A stretch of DNA of 64,000 nucleotides from Cladobotryum mycophilum (taxonomy: Eukaryota > Ascomycota > Sordariomycetes > Hypocreales > Hypocreaceae): NCBI GenBank assembly GCA_036429605.1, contig JAVFKD010000015.1, positions 519,421 to 583,420 of the forward strand, read 5' to 3'. The notes under the pieces were generated by a model, which saw only the letters and a list, made by a program, of their open reading frames with translations, was not told where the DNA came from and ran no database searches. This document shows positions 44,378-56,756 of the stretch, piece by piece. How positions within the stretch are numbered: the first letter of the stretch is position 1; every line of letters begins with the position of its first letter. Made by a program: the position numbers and the translations under genes.

Positions 44378-45669
44378 TCATCGGCGAGGCATCCTCTGCT
44401 GTTCCTTCATGGCCTCGTCCCACATGGTGATGAGCTGGACGAGGCGGTGATGCAAAATTACACTTTTTTTGCCGTTTCGGGCAAAGGATGCATCACCAAC
44501 TGCCCCACGATGTTTCATAGCCCCCTCTCCTAGAATGAAATCCTGGTAGGAATGAATCGCCCGCTTCTCCTCGAACCTCCGGAGCACCGTTTGTGCGTCA
44601 CGGAACCGCAGGGGGGCATCTGATGGAATCCGATCGGTACGAACCGCGGACATTTGATTACCCCGGAGTCTTCGTATCTCGCATTCACCGGATTCACGGT
44701 CAACGCCACAGAATATACTGCTTGATTTGATTGCTTCTATTTGGGTAGTTTCAGAAACAAGGTGTGGGATCTGCAAGACGACCCGATCAAGACTGATGCT
44801 GCGAGGGGACAGGGCGTTAACGCGGACGCAGTGTTGAGCACACCAATGTCTGTTAGCGCATGGTCCGACGCTACCGTGAGTTTAACCCACGCTTATGTCG
44901 CCTAAAATGGACCGGTACGAAATACGACTCGGCAAGGGATCCATGGTAGGTCTCAGATGCGCATCTCCGAGATCTTTGTGACGTGGTACGTGTTTTGATA
45001 TAAGTTGAGTTGACCGCGTCCCACGGTGTCATGTTTAGACATGCGAGCTCGTTAAATTCAGCTTCTTTTCCTGGTCCAAACAGTCGTATTAGCGACCGGC
45101 CTGGAAGCATCCTTTTGTTACCCATCGGTAACATCATTGAGGCAACAGCACAATCGCCCAACTCTGTTGATCCACCTACAAGCCAGGCTTCTAGATCCCG
45201 AGAACAAAACGACACCGGTCGCGAACTCTCAATGTTTGAAATAATGCCTTCAAGCCCGAGTAGGTCATCCTTGGTCCTTCTCTGCAGCGCCATGTTGGTG
45301 CTTTCAGCAGAGAGTTTGAATCATGACTGACATGCCTCAGTTCCTAGCATCGCGACGGCAATGACAGCCAGATCTGAGCAAGACTGTTATGAGCTTCTTT
45401 TAAAAGAGCTGTCTTCCATACCAGACCGGGAACCTCCGCCCCCAGAGACTACCGAGGCGAGCAGCCAACTGGAACTGACGCGTAAGTTGTTGGCCGCATT
45501 TGGAGATGTCCTTATAAGTAGGGTGTAGGTCACTAAACGATGTGATAATCCAGCGTCGAGTCAAGTTCCGGTCAACACTGCAGCGACAAACAGTGTCATT
45601 ACCAAGACGATTCGAGCAGCCATGGCGGACATTAAACCAGCATCTTGAAGGCTCCCATGTCAGAGCCAT
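44378..45669 (-). pseudogene. possible relic coding region, family unknown
   Basis: Three successive minus-strand frames (45669-45400, 45293-44871 and 44776-44378) have more even amino-acid use than the surrounding sequence. They include blocks such as DDLLGLEGIISNIES and RFRDAQTVLRRFEEKRAIHS. They are interrupted by stops and frame changes. I could not find splice sites that join them cleanly, and I recognise no family. A decayed gene is one reading; chance frames are the other. Confidence 0.2.
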
Positions 45670-45723
45670 CGTGTGGGTCTCTCGACATCAGACTCGACTT
45701 TGAGAGTGCCCCACTCGTACTGG

Positions 45724-45742
45724 CAAGTGTGTGTGTGTGTGT
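45724..45742. repeat. (GT)n microsatellite
   Basis: About eight to nine GT dinucleotides in a row. Confidence 0.85.
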
Positions 45743-47363
45743 GGAACCAATCGTCACGGCGCCATATAATGGCATCCTGGTATGGTCGTCTCCAAAGGCA
45801 ATGATGGTTCTCTGAGCTGTCATTGACTGCCAAGAGTCATATATTCAGCTCCACGTACAGGCCTGGATCCGCTTTACTATTGGATATGCCGCTGAGAGGT
45901 CACTGATTTTGCGTGTTTGGCTGATGGTACAACTCCATCAACGGCTGCCATGCAGGTGCAGGGTCAGGTTCTGTATTTGGTGTAACGTCCGCATGACCTT
46001 GACACAAGAAATAATCAGGCCAAAGGCAGCAGGGGTGGCGGATCGGAACGGTTCGAGGGAGAGAGGGAGAGTGGCGGACGCAAACTTGAGTGGCCTGGCC
46101 GAGGGTCCACAACACTCTTCAGGAATCCACCTCCGGTCATGTTTTGGGTAAAGTGATGCATGTGGAAAAGCCATTCCGTGCTCATGAGAAGAAAATCTCT
46201 GCCCTGGCATGTGGAGACTTACCACCGAGACGGGAAATAAGTTGAGGATGGAGAGGGCTTGTCGATCATTGTGCGAGTCTGCATCTCCCCCACGTGTGGT
46301 GTGACTCCGACACATGGCCTTGGGTGAGACACGTTTTTGGGGAGGGGGACACAGAACCTGAGGTGATGGCGAACTACGGGGCACAACTACCCCGCTGTAG
46401 GTAGTACAGGCTTGGCTTCAAGGGTGCTGTGGCTGAGACGGACTCACTTGTTCGCATACCTGGGTAGATAGATGCGATGGATGATAGAATCCGTGTCTCA
46501 GCATATGGACTGATGCATGATTATGATTATTCTTGCAATTAATATGGACATATTCTGTTCATTTCTTTCGCTTTATCAAGTTTTTATTTTAGCCATTACT
46601 CTGTTTGCTGCATCATGTCCTATCCAACAGGCATCCATCTCTCTACTATAAACTCTCCCCCCGGCGGGCGGGTCCCCCAAATATTTTTCCATCCTTGCCT
46701 CCATCCATGCGCTACTGGCGCAAACCACAAAAATCGACAGCCTTCAGCTCGCAAGCCACCCAAAACCTCGCCATATATTTCTTCCTCTTCCATCCTTGCT
46801 TCGAACCAAAAGCATTTTCACTCTTGTTCAATAGACTACACGCCACCGCTTCTTAGCTTCATTCATCCAACACACATTTCACATTCAATTGATCGGCGCG
46901 CCGTTCCGATCACCTGCCATCCGTCACGGCCCGTCGCAGCGTCGCAAAACAATATATCCCACCACCACCACCACCACCTTCTTATCGCCAAAAGGCTCCG
47001 AGGCCGTGAAATACTTCATATGCCAGCTCGTCCTCGCTCGAGTTTCTTCCTCGACGGGTCTTCTCAGACACAGACACAGGCACAGCTGCTTCATGTGCCG
47101 CTGTAAAAGGTCATAAGAGTGCCGGCAAGCGACTTGAGGTCTTTGCGCTTGCTGCAGAAAAAAATTAGGTGACGAAGAAAGACTTTGAACGAGGAAAGTA
47201 TCGTTCATCACGAACTCCTCCCAACCCGACAGAAACCAGCCCCAGTCCATTCCCCGGTGGACTGCTTCGATAATAACAACCCCCTTCATCAAGGTAAAAT
47301 ACATCTTATCTACAAACATCTTAGCTAAAGCTATAAGAAGCTGACAAACAACTAACAAGTCGA

Positions 47364-48773
47364 ATGCCCATCTCAGATCCCGAGTCCACCAACACAAACA
47401 CCATCCTAAGCCGCTTCCAGAGCGCCTTGTCATTCATCCCACGATCACGATCCGCGCAAGAGTCCAGCGACTATAGATATCAACCTCTCCATCATCCCCC
47501 CAACGAGGACGATCCCGACATAGAAGAACTAGAGGAAGAAGACGACGACGACCAACCCACCATGGGCTCCCCCGCCGTCGTCGAGGCCAACAAGGCCGTA
47601 AACATAAACACTAGCTCTCACTCCCACTCCCACTCCCACTCCTCCACCGAGGAAAACGCCGCCGTCGAGCAGGGCATCCAGATCCTCGAGGCCCAGTCCA
47701 TCCACTGGTGGAGCTACCTCACCACTGCAGACTTTTGGCTCATCATCGGCCTTGGCCAGATCCTCGCCCTCTGCATCACCGGGACAAACACTTTCACCAC
47801 CTTTCTCGCCAACGCGGGGACAAACATCCCCGCCTTCCAGACCATATTCAACTACATCCTCCTCTTCCTCGTCTACACTACCGTCACATTCGTCCGCGAT
47901 GGCCCCCGTGTTTGGGCCAACATCGCCTTGACCGATGGCTGGAGGTACCTCATCATGGCCTTTCTCGACGTAGAGGGCAACTACTTTACCGTCCTCGCGT
48001 ACCGCTACACAAACATCCTCTCCGCCCAGCTGCTCAACTTCTGGTCCATCGTCTGCGTCGTCATCATCTCCTTCTGCCTCCTCCACGTCCGCTACAAGCC
48101 CTTCCAAATCGTTGGCATTCTCATCTGCTGTGGCGGCATGGGCATTCTCCTCGCCTCGGATCACATCACCGGCTCCAACGGTGGGCCTTCGGCCAATAAG
48201 CTCAAGGGCGATTTGTTTGGTCTTCTTGGCGCCACCCTCTACGGCACTAGCAACGTCCTCGAAGAGTGGCTCGTCTCCAAGCGTCCCGTGCACCACGTGC
48301 TCTCTTGGATGGGCCTCTTTGGCATGCTCATCAACGGCGTTCAGGCCGCTATTTTCGACCGCAAGTCCTTCCAGCACGCCCACTGGGATAGCAAGGTCGG
48401 CGGCTGGCTTGTAGGATACACGCTCTGCCTGTTCATCTTCTACACCCTCGCCCCTCTCATCCTCCGCATGGGCAGCGCCGCCTTCTTCGACATCTCCCTC
48501 CTGACCGCCAACTTCTGGGGCGTCATCATCGGCATCCGCGTCTTTGGCCTCAAGATCCATTACCTGTACCCCATCGCCTTTGTCTGCATCATCATCGGTC
48601 TGGTCATCTACTTCCTCTCGGGGAGCATGCTCGGCGACTCGAAGAAGCCGTGGCTGGGCGATAACCAGGAGGAGGGCGTGGCGGGCTTTGGAACGGCCAA
48701 GCTGAAGGCCCTCAATGCGGCTAGGAGAGCGCAGGGCAGCTGGGGACCAGAACTAGCGACTGTTGCACAGTGA
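47364..48773 (+). CDS. SLC35F (DUF914)-type multi-pass transporter
   Basis: This is a drug/metabolite-transporter superfamily protein of the SLC35F1/F2 group, whose relatives are proposed nucleotide-sugar or small-solute carriers of internal membranes. It is intronless and 469 residues long. The N-terminal 115 residues are cytosolic and low-complexity, with acidic stretches and an alternating SHSHSHSHS tract (about residues 84-92). About ten hydrophobic helices then follow. Family-like segments are DFWLIIGLGQILALCITGTN, FLDVEGNYFTVLAYRYTNI, SAQLLNFWSIVCV, GDLFGLLGATLYGTSNVLEEW and AAFFDISLLTANFWGVIIG. The tail is hydrophilic. The start is the first ATG of the frame and a second in-frame Met lies at MGSPAV (about 67). 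Substrate is not predictable. It converges with the BTB gene. Confidence 0.92.
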   Translation: MPISDPESTNTNTILSRFQSALSFIPRSRSAQESSDYRYQPLHHPPNEDDPDIEELEEEDDDDQPTMGSPAVVEANKAVNINTSSHSHSHSHSSTEENAAVEQGIQILEAQSIHWWSYLTTADFWLIIGLGQILALCITGTNTFTTFLANAGTNIPAFQTIFNYILLFLVYTTVTFVRDGPRVWANIALTDGWRYLIMAFLDVEGNYFTVLAYRYTNILSAQLLNFWSIVCVVIISFCLLHVRYKPFQIVGILICCGGMGILLASDHITGSNGGPSANKLKGDLFGLLGATLYGTSNVLEEWLVSKRPVHHVLSWMGLFGMLINGVQAAIFDRKSFQHAHWDSKVGGWLVGYTLCLFIFYTLAPLILRMGSAAFFDISLLTANFWGVIIGIRVFGLKIHYLYPIAFVCIIIGLVIYFLSGSMLGDSKKPWLGDNQEEGVAGFGTAKLKALNAARRAQGSWGPELATVAQ

Positions 48774-50026
48774 GTGAGTGAGCGAGTGTGAATGATGATG
48801 TGGTATGAGTTTGATGAAGGTGAATGAGAATGAGATTGAATAAGTATTTTCTTAGTACTGTATTTTATTTTTTTATTTTTTGAGTACTGCTGTTTTTGGG
48901 TACTAGGTACATATATATATATTTTACCCTGTTACTACGGGGATGCAGAACACATTTCATCTTGGCATACATATAAACTGCATGTAGATATAATCTCTCT
49001 CTTTTTTCTTTTTTTTCTTTTTTTTTTTTTTAGGAAAAACAAAATTGTACATGAGTAACATTTACGTCCTGCCGTGCCCCTATTTACATGAACTTGAGTA
49101 CAACAACGTTATATTTACAATAACGCTTTGTGAACTCTCATCGTTTTAGCGTTTCATCTCCCGTACTTGGCATATTGTTGTGTCCTTCTCTAAAAGGGCC
49201 GAGGGGCTCGTGGTGGTCATATTCAGTCCAAAAAAAAGAAAAAGGGAAAAAAAGGGAAAAAAAGAAAGAAAGAAAAGGGAAAGAAAAGAAAAAGAAGAAA
49301 AAAAGGAAGAGGGAGAGAGGAAGAGAAGGGAAAAAAACATCAAGTGTTAAAAAGAATGATGGTATAAGAAATTCACTTTCACCTTCAACTCTGCGCTAGC
49401 TAGTAGATTTGGAACGGAACATTGTCCCAAGAAAAGATCAAACAAGCCTCCCCCCTTTTCCCCATCATTAAGGTGTTCAACGAACTCAAGGTAAGTCTCC
49501 CTTGGAGCAATGAACTATCCCCAACGTTCTAAAACCCATCACCTGCTTAAAACTCGCGTTGCAAGTCTCCCTTATCACCATCTGATCAATCACGGAAATA
49601 CGTGCGCAGCTTTCAACTTCATCTTTCAAACAGTTTCATTATCCCAACTATGCCTAACCCACTATCCCATCAGACGTTACTCAAAATCGCCCATATTTGC
49701 CCCCCCCTTTAAAAATCATGGAAAAAAACCCCTCATGCTATCCCATCCCAGAAATCCCATCCTATCCCAACACCTAAATGCTGACAAAAAGTGTTCGTAA
49801 AATCCCATCGCGCCTTGGAATCTATACATGTATATATATACTTCTCCCCTTAAGATTATCCCAATCCCTTTCCTATAATCCAAAAAAAAAAAGTCCAAAC
49901 AAGAAATGACGACCAATATGCTTAAAAGGAATCCCGCCGTGTCCCAGTATGTGATACATTTCATATGCTCCCCAACCTTCGCCGCCGTTAGACCCCTAGA
50001 AGAAAATTTGCCCCTTGCCCCCTTTC
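48774..50026. other. convergent intergenic with a long polypurine tract
   Basis: This holds the 3' flanks of the transporter (+) and BTB (-) genes. A poly-T-rich stretch lies at about 48,995-49,033. An almost pure A/G tract of about 110 bp lies at 49,229-49,338. No gene is supported; the frames across the purine tract are only Lys/Glu or Phe/Leu/Ser runs. Confidence 0.6.
49229..49338. repeat. 110-bp polypurine.polypyrimidine tract
   Basis: The plus strand has only A and G for about 110 bases, with GAAA- and AGGGAAAAA-type sub-repeats. Such tracts can form triplex DNA and can act as termination or pause zones between convergent genes. Confidence 0.8.
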
Positions 50027-53000
50027 TCAACCCGATGTTTCTGTCATTCCTTGGGCTTTTCCTAGTAATTCATCTTTTGATAATCCCACACGTTGGTCAT
50101 GATCGCTCCTGAGTTGCTTCTCGCCAGGCTGAACGAGTGTCTTGGCCTCCAATCCCTCTGAGAATGATATATCACCAAGTCGAAACTTTTCTCGCAAGCC
50201 TTCTACACCAGGCGGCAATTTAGCCATCTGTGAAGGCAGACTTGTATCCAGGTGATCAGGCCATAGGATCCTACGAGCCTCCTCGTCTGTCATTGGAGGC
50301 TCGTACATGTCATCACTAGGAATGAGTGTAGTGGCTGTCGGCTGGTTTGCAGGAATAAAAGGAGCCTGTCGCGGCGTGGCTGGAGAGGCGAGATCGTCGG
50401 AACCATCGGGGGTCTTGCTGCGATCTGAAGATGAATTGTGCCGATGAATTGGGGGAGGAGGTGGCGGTGGATCGGAATCCTGAGACCTAAATGGTGGTGG
50501 AGGATCTCGTGTGAAAAGCTCATCATCATCATGAATCGTATCCGTATCATCGATGCTCTCGTCGTCGTCCGAATCTGACAGCTCCCCGTCATCATCTTCG
50601 CTCCTGAGTGTTATCACGTCGGCCCCTTCACCGAAGCCTCTCTCTTTCAGCTTGTCCGATTCCGATTTAAGCACCTTGCCTTCCATATCACCCTCCTCAA
50701 GTGAGGATGGCCTCAACGTGCCATATTTAATTCGGTCGGCGCGGAGAATATTCCGCATGAGCTGAAGTTCGTGTTGTTTATAAGTCTGGTAAAATCCCCT
50801 GTTGATTCTGGCGGCAGCGTGAAGGTCTCTCAGATCAGATATTTCGCTAAGAATCCTGAAGCGCACGTCCTCGGGGAACTCTGTGACGACGCTAAACACG
50901 TTGTCATGCGTAGCCATCCGATCTAGGCCAGTAGCAAGAAGCATCTGCGGTTCGGATGTCTTGTGCTTCGATAGAGCCCACCCGTGGCTCCTACCGCTAA
51001 TATCGAATAAAGTCAACCCCGTGACGCTGTTGTAAATATCGGCGACCGCAGCGCGGAAGGACGGCGCTGGATCACAGACGCTTCCGGGATGAACGGGTGC
51101 AGAAGGGCTTGGCGCCAAACGGAGCATATCCATCATTTGCGCCAGGCTTTTTCGAGGCGGCTCAATCTTGGGTAGGTGTGATAGAGCGTCCGGCCGTAAA
51201 ACGTACGGGAGCAGACCCATTTCACTGTAGACCAGCATCATCCAGCCCAGGTTGGAGGCATCGCACCAATGGCTCCCCTTGGGACACCGCGGGATGCTTG
51301 AAAGCGTTGTCATGGGTTGCACAGGAGAGGATAGACGGCTATCCAGCTCATTGAGCGACACGGGATCAGTGTCAGTGACCAGATCGCGCGTGGGCGGGCG
51401 GAGATAATCCTGGATTGTGCTCGTGCAGCTCGCGTAAAGCTGGTCAACCTTGGCACACCGCACTGCCCATATCTTATCCCTGACCTTTTGCGGCCAGGGC
51501 TTGCTATGCAGATCCTTCTCGTCTACAAGGTTAAGAATGGCGCTCTTGGACATGCGAGTAAATAGCTGTCGAAGTCCAAAAGCGTAGCTGATGATGAGCA
51601 GTCCGTCAGGCATGTCATCGGCCCCTTTGTGCATCCACTGAGGTAGCCACCTATTTTCGACAATGAGCTCCAAGGGCGAAGTGCACTTGTACCTCATGCA
51701 ACATTCGGCAATGGTGACAAACTCCTCAAAGGTAACCTCCTTGTCGAGTTTCTCGCTGTGATTATGCGCGGCATGGAGCAGGATCTCAAGCGAACTAAGC
51801 TTGTTCAACTCGTGCTGGGGCATGCGATAAAGCCTGACCTCCGATCCGTCTTCGCAAAAGTACTGAACAGGGGGAGGCGGTAGCTGGCCAGAGATGTCTT
51901 CCGCGTCGTGCACAAAGTGACTGTTGGGATGACCACCAAACATGCGTGCAAATATGGGAGATGTCTCCGCCAGCAGCGGTGACGAGACACGGAAGCGCAG
52001 AGCCGGTTCGTTTCCGGTGGCATCGGGAGAGAGGTTGGCAAACTCCAGGATGACGTCGCCACGGGGGGCAATGGGAAACTCCTCGATGACCCTGTTGGGC
52101 GAAATGCCCGACTCGCCGGCTTGCAACAGTCTGCGGATGTCCATGAGGTCCTGTTTCACCTTTTCGTAGTTTCGAAACCGAATTTCATAACGAGGAAACT
52201 AGTGTCAAAATTAGTTTGTCGATCATCTCCAAACGTTCCTAGAATTTGACTCACAAATTGGGGATCTGCAGACATGATCTTGGTGACACTCGCGTTGCGC
52301 ATCCTATGAACGGCATCTTTCCTAAACTTCTTGCTGGAGAAGAGGGCCTCGACCATTTCCGGCGTCGCATCCCGCTCATAGGTCTTGTACGTCTCCGCAA
52401 GGTGGGTTTTGAAGGATTGGGTCAGGGTTTCGAGACAATTCTTCCACTCCCGAATTGGGTTCAGCCATGCATCTCCACCGTACCCGCCGCCTCTGCTTCC
52501 GCTGCCCGTCACCACCTCGGCCAGGCTGCGACCACTAAAAGAGCTCCTCTGATCGTACATTGGCCCCGGACTGCGCGGCGCATCCAACGAGGTCTCCCTG
52601 TTCAGGTGGAGAGTTTCTGTCGCATTGGAGGCGGTTCGGGGAGACTTTATCTCTTCCTGAAGAATGGACTGGCATAGACCAGTGCATTGCTCCCTGATTT
52701 TGAAGAATTCCTTGTAGGCTCCGTCAATATGGTTCGGCCCGGATGGCGAAGATCGCATGCGAGCGACGAGAATTTGAAGCTGGCGGTAGCTGCTCTCTGT
52801 AGACTCGTGAATGGATTCCTTCTCGGCAATGGAGGGCTCGCGATATTCGGTGTCGGCCAACGGGCCCTGTTTATGCTAAGCAGCTGTCAGTAACGGATAA
52901 TGTATATTGAGGCTCGGATTCTAGTCGCAATCATGACTTCACATACAATGGCCATTTTTTCATCCTTGCTCGAAGCGTTAATACTACCCAGCCTCTTGAG

Positions 53001-53117
53001 CGCTGAGCCGAGGCGCCACATCTTGGCGGTAGAACCACCACTCGACGAGGTACCAGCATCGCTGGTTGTCCTCTGAATGGTGTCATTCCTCAGTCCCGCA
53101 GACGATGCCCGACGCAT
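50027..53117 (-). CDS. BTB/POZ protein with F-box-like segment
   Basis: Three exons, 53117-52947, 52866-52255 and 52198-50027, with GT..AG junctions all in phase 0, give 984 residues. The N-terminal 270 residues are helical and charged (blocks REWKNCLETLTQSFKTHLAE and FPRYEIRFRNYEKVKQDL; the latter appears only after splicing). A BTB/POZ fold follows (about 307-440), with RGDVILEFANL, FRVSSPLLAETSPIFARMF and FEEFVTIAECCMRYKC. A later segment (about 700-755), FPEDVRFRILSEISDLRDL, looks like an F-box. The C-terminus is acidic, then proline-rich (DPPPPPPPIH) and disordered. BTB and F-box modules typically recruit cullin-3 or Skp1-cullin-1 ligases, so a ubiquitin-adaptor role is a reasonable inference. 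The partner and target are unknown. Confidence 0.87.
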
Positions 53118-54317
53118 TTTGTATGATTTATTCCGAGTACACCTTTATGCGTCGTGAAAAGAAGAGAAGAAAAGGAAAAGAAAAGAAGAAAAAAGAAGTA
53201 GGATAATTCCGCTCCCTCATTCATCAAGCCTCAATATCCAAGGCAGGGTCAGTGCCAGCATCCGTTGGCAGCATGTTTTCCGGGGGAGATCGAATGGGCT
53301 TTGGTCGGAAGAGTCAACGGACGTGGTTGTGAGTAGGCAAGTTTGTAGGTGGGAGAGAAGAGGAGCAAGTGAATGCGCTACATGTACGGTGGCGGCATGG
53401 AACGGAAGAAACGAGTGCGCTGGTGAAGTCGTCGCTCGGAGGAGGAGGAGGAGGAGGAGGAAGGAAGATGCTTCGGTCGCTGTCTAAGTAAAGCGGCGAG
53501 GTTTCATATAATGGAGGAGAGCGGGTGAGGCTTAGTCGCACAGATGATGAAGCCTTTGGTGTTTGTAGGTAAGAGAATCAATCACTCAGCGCAGCGCAGG
53601 AACGTCACCAATTGAATTGCGGCTGACGTTGGGGGATGTGAGCTATTGTTGTTGCGAGGTATAAGGGTATAGGCGGATATGCGGAATCGCCTCCAGTAAA
53701 GTAGGTCCAAGTAGTAGGTTGGTAGGTAATAATAGTTGGTTCGGCTCGCTCGTTTCAATTCGTTTGTTCGTTTCTTTTTCGCCGTCGCGCCGTCGCAAGC
53801 GCAATGATGCACGTGAGCGTTCGTTTGGTTTCGTTTAAATGCGGGACAAAATAAAAAAATACAGCAGTTCCTTTTTGCTTGGCTATGCGACACGACAAAA
53901 ATCGCTGTAGAGTGATTGAGGAAAAAAGAAAGAAAGAGGAAAGAAAAGAGAAGAAAAAAGAAACACTTTTTGCGGGGAACAGAAAGGACCCAACAACTTT
54001 GTGTTTTGTTTTTCTTTGGATTACAATTAGCCGGTAAGAAAAGAGGGAGGGAGGGAGGAAGGAAGGAGGAAATAGTACACAAGGCTCTCTCTAAAAAGGG
54101 AAAATAGACAGAAATAGGAATTGCCTCCAAGGAGAATAATGGATAATGATGATGAATGGGAATGAGGAAAAACGTGGGATGACGACAAAAAAAAGGTGGG
54201 ACAAGGGGAGTAGAAAAAAAGAGTGGGACAAGGCAAAGTGAAAGGTCGCAGCAGGTAACGGTAGGGTCGCAGAGAATATAAAAAGAATTTCTATAGAGTC
54301 TTTTCTTGTCTCAGTTT

Positions 54318-54359
54318 GGGGGATGGGGATGGGGATGGGGATGGGGATGGGGAGGGGGA
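54318..54359. repeat. (GGGGAT)n hexanucleotide array, G-quadruplex-prone
   Basis: About five GGGGAT units in a row followed by GGGGAGGGGG. Runs of four G at 6-nt spacing on the plus strand satisfy the usual G-quadruplex pattern. Confidence 0.85.
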
Positions 54360-56183
54360 GAGAGAGTCCTGGGTCTTCCACGCGCAAACGCACTTATTAC
54401 TTCTTTCTCACCCTCTCAATTTGGTCTTGTCTCAGCGCCTCTCAGCGTCCCCCAGCCCAGCAGCAGCAGTCACAGTTGCAGTAGCAGCGGAGAAGATCGG
54501 TTGAAACGGTGTGGTGGGTGGACTGATAGATGGATGGATGGGTGGGTACAACAATCCACTCAACTCTCATGGATTCATTCACTCACTCACTCACTCACTC
54601 AACTCTTCTCACTGGCCTTGTCTTGTCTTGTCACTCTCTCACACAAATCAGTGGGAAGAGAACCGAGGAGGGTTGGAAAGGATACTTGTGCATTTACCAG
54701 ACCAGGTACTCACTAAAGGTACACGAGAGAGAAGGAAAAGAAAAAAAGAAACGGGGGTGCGGAGAAAGACCCAATTGCGGGGAGGACGAGACCTTTTGGC
54801 TCACTGACAAGAGAGACAAGGGTCCCCCTGAAAGAACCTTGGGAAAACTGTGGAGGCTGAAACCCGAGAGAAAGACTCTCCCAGGCCCTACAAGACCCTA
54901 CAAGACCCTACCGGACCCCTACAAGGAATCAGCGCCACCAAGTAAACTTGTAGCAAGCCCCGGACAGCAGCTCCTCCGCTAGCCCTTCCAGGTTCCCAGA
55001 ACCCGACCCAACCATCCATGGATCCATCCCATCCATCCTCCTTCCCCCCTTCCACTAACGTCCTCCGCTAAAGCACCCATCCATCCACCCACCCATCCCA
55101 TGGATCCATCAAGCACACGCACTACTTGGTAGGTATTCTGTAAGAACAGGCTGTTTGCTTCCAAATCTCTTAACAACCCGACGTCCATCGGCTAACAAGC
55201 CTGCCATGACAGTCCTCGCCAGGGCCTTGTCCCTTCTTTCATTCTCTTTTTTTATTTTATTTTTTTAGTTGATTCATGGATCCAATGCCATGGAACTTCT
55301 AAAAAGTCGCTGGGGGCATGGAACCAACCTAGGTTCCATACTCCTACTATTGCAGTTGCAGTCGCAGTTGCAGTTGGTAGTGGTGAGTGAGTGAGGTGGG
55401 CTCCAAATAAGCCATGACCATCGATGGGATTTGACAATGAATGCGCGCATGCCATGCCATCCCATGCCATGCCTTCTTGGCAAAAAGAAAAAAGAAATCC
55501 AAGGGAACATGCAACATCCAATGTGTTACAAAATATGACAAAAATAGATCATCACCCCCAGATGGATGTTGGTTATTGCTTTTATTCCGTCTGTATGGTA
55601 TGTACCTACTGTGCTACTCCAACGTTGATCAATAGTCTGTCCAGCGGTAATGGAATAATCATGGATGGGATGCTCTTTCAATCCAAAACGGCTCGCCCCG
55701 GTAATTTATCCCATCCCATCCCATCCCATCATCTCCCCCGGATTCCTCGGTTCATCTCCCGTCCAACCCTCGATAGAGATACCTGAAGCAAGTACCAAAG
55801 TATCATACTTAAAACAGATACCCTAAGCCAAAAATACCTGCAGTTTGTCACACCCCATTTGACCAACGACAGAATGCAGTTCATCGAGAAGAAGAAGAAT
55901 AGCTCTGCGTCTCTGCAAACAAAACAAGAACATATAGGTATTCCCAACCAACAGCCCTGCAATCCCAACTTTGTCATTACCCTGCACCAATCACAGCCCT
56001 TCCCTTTTGAAATCTGCAGCCCAAGGGGCACAGATCAACTGTTGTGTCTATAATTAAATTCTCTCTATTACTACAAGTATGTACATCCCCTGGGTAGGTA
56101 TCTCCATATACTCCATATATCAGACAAGGCAAGCTTCACGTTGAATACGCCATCCACCTCGTTCTGACAGATCCCTTAGTCAA

Positions 56184-56188
<5 letters not shown>

Positions 56189-56224
<36 letters not shown>
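56189..56224. repeat. (CT)n microsatellite, about 18 units
   Basis: Uninterrupted CT dinucleotides, the longest dinucleotide array I see in the window. Confidence 0.92.
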
Positions 56225-56226
<2 letters not shown>

Positions 56227-56756
56227 ATGTCTCTGCTTTATCTGGACCTCTCATCCTACCCAATACACACCATTAATCCCTGTACTTATTGCACACCTCT
56301 TATAATATTCGGAGAGTGCGAAAAGTAATTGCTCAACCCAACCCTGCCTCACGCCCCAACCACCACTTCCCAAGAAAGAGTCTAGATCGCCTCACTCGCA
56401 TACATGTACAAAGAACGGCGGCATCTTGTCATATGAACGGCGATCTGTCCCTTTACCCGCTTACCATTGCCAAACCATGTTCCTATCCACCATTCACCAC
56501 CATCTACCGTTGCGGCCCATATCTTTAAATTTGATGATCCAAGATCCCCTCCCCCTACGGAATAACTCCATTCCCTCGTAGATCCAAAAAAAAAATCTTC
56601 CGTCCCGTGTTTGTTAATCTCCCACCTTATTATACATCTCACCTCACACACCTTACACACACCCCCACAAAACCCCTTACCCAGATCTTCCAACCACCCC
56701 ATGCATTCGGCAACGACAGACCTCAATATCCGAATGCCCTACTCTCATGTCGACAA

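Larger units (their letters stand above)
41277..47363. other. 6 kb gene-poor region, possibly decayed
   Basis: The left 250 bp are the YVTN promoter (with ACTCCGTA at 41453). Microsatellites are (CT)n at about 41,898-41,921 and (GT)n at about 45,724-45,742. About 44,380-45,670 on the minus strand has neighbouring frames of 90-140 codons with mixed, protein-like composition but no family I recognise. They are separated by stops and may be a relic gene. The right end, from about 46,600, is the pyrimidine-rich leader of the transporter gene. I support no intact gene. Confidence 0.5.

Noticed and set aside
47529..48560. 343-codon minus-strand frame opposite the transporter
   Set aside because: It is a mirror of the GC-rich third positions of the plus-strand gene, rich in Val/Asp/Glu/Gly with no domain.
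52156..53117. Separate genes at 52156-52860 and 52887-53117 upstream of the BTB frame
   Set aside because: Both frames open only from non-ATG codons or end inside introns. GT..AG introns in phase 0 join all three into one protein.
53582..54130. 182-codon minus-strand frame upstream of the BTB gene
   Set aside because: Largely Phe/Leu/Ser runs from a purine/pyrimidine tract; most likely promoter DNA.
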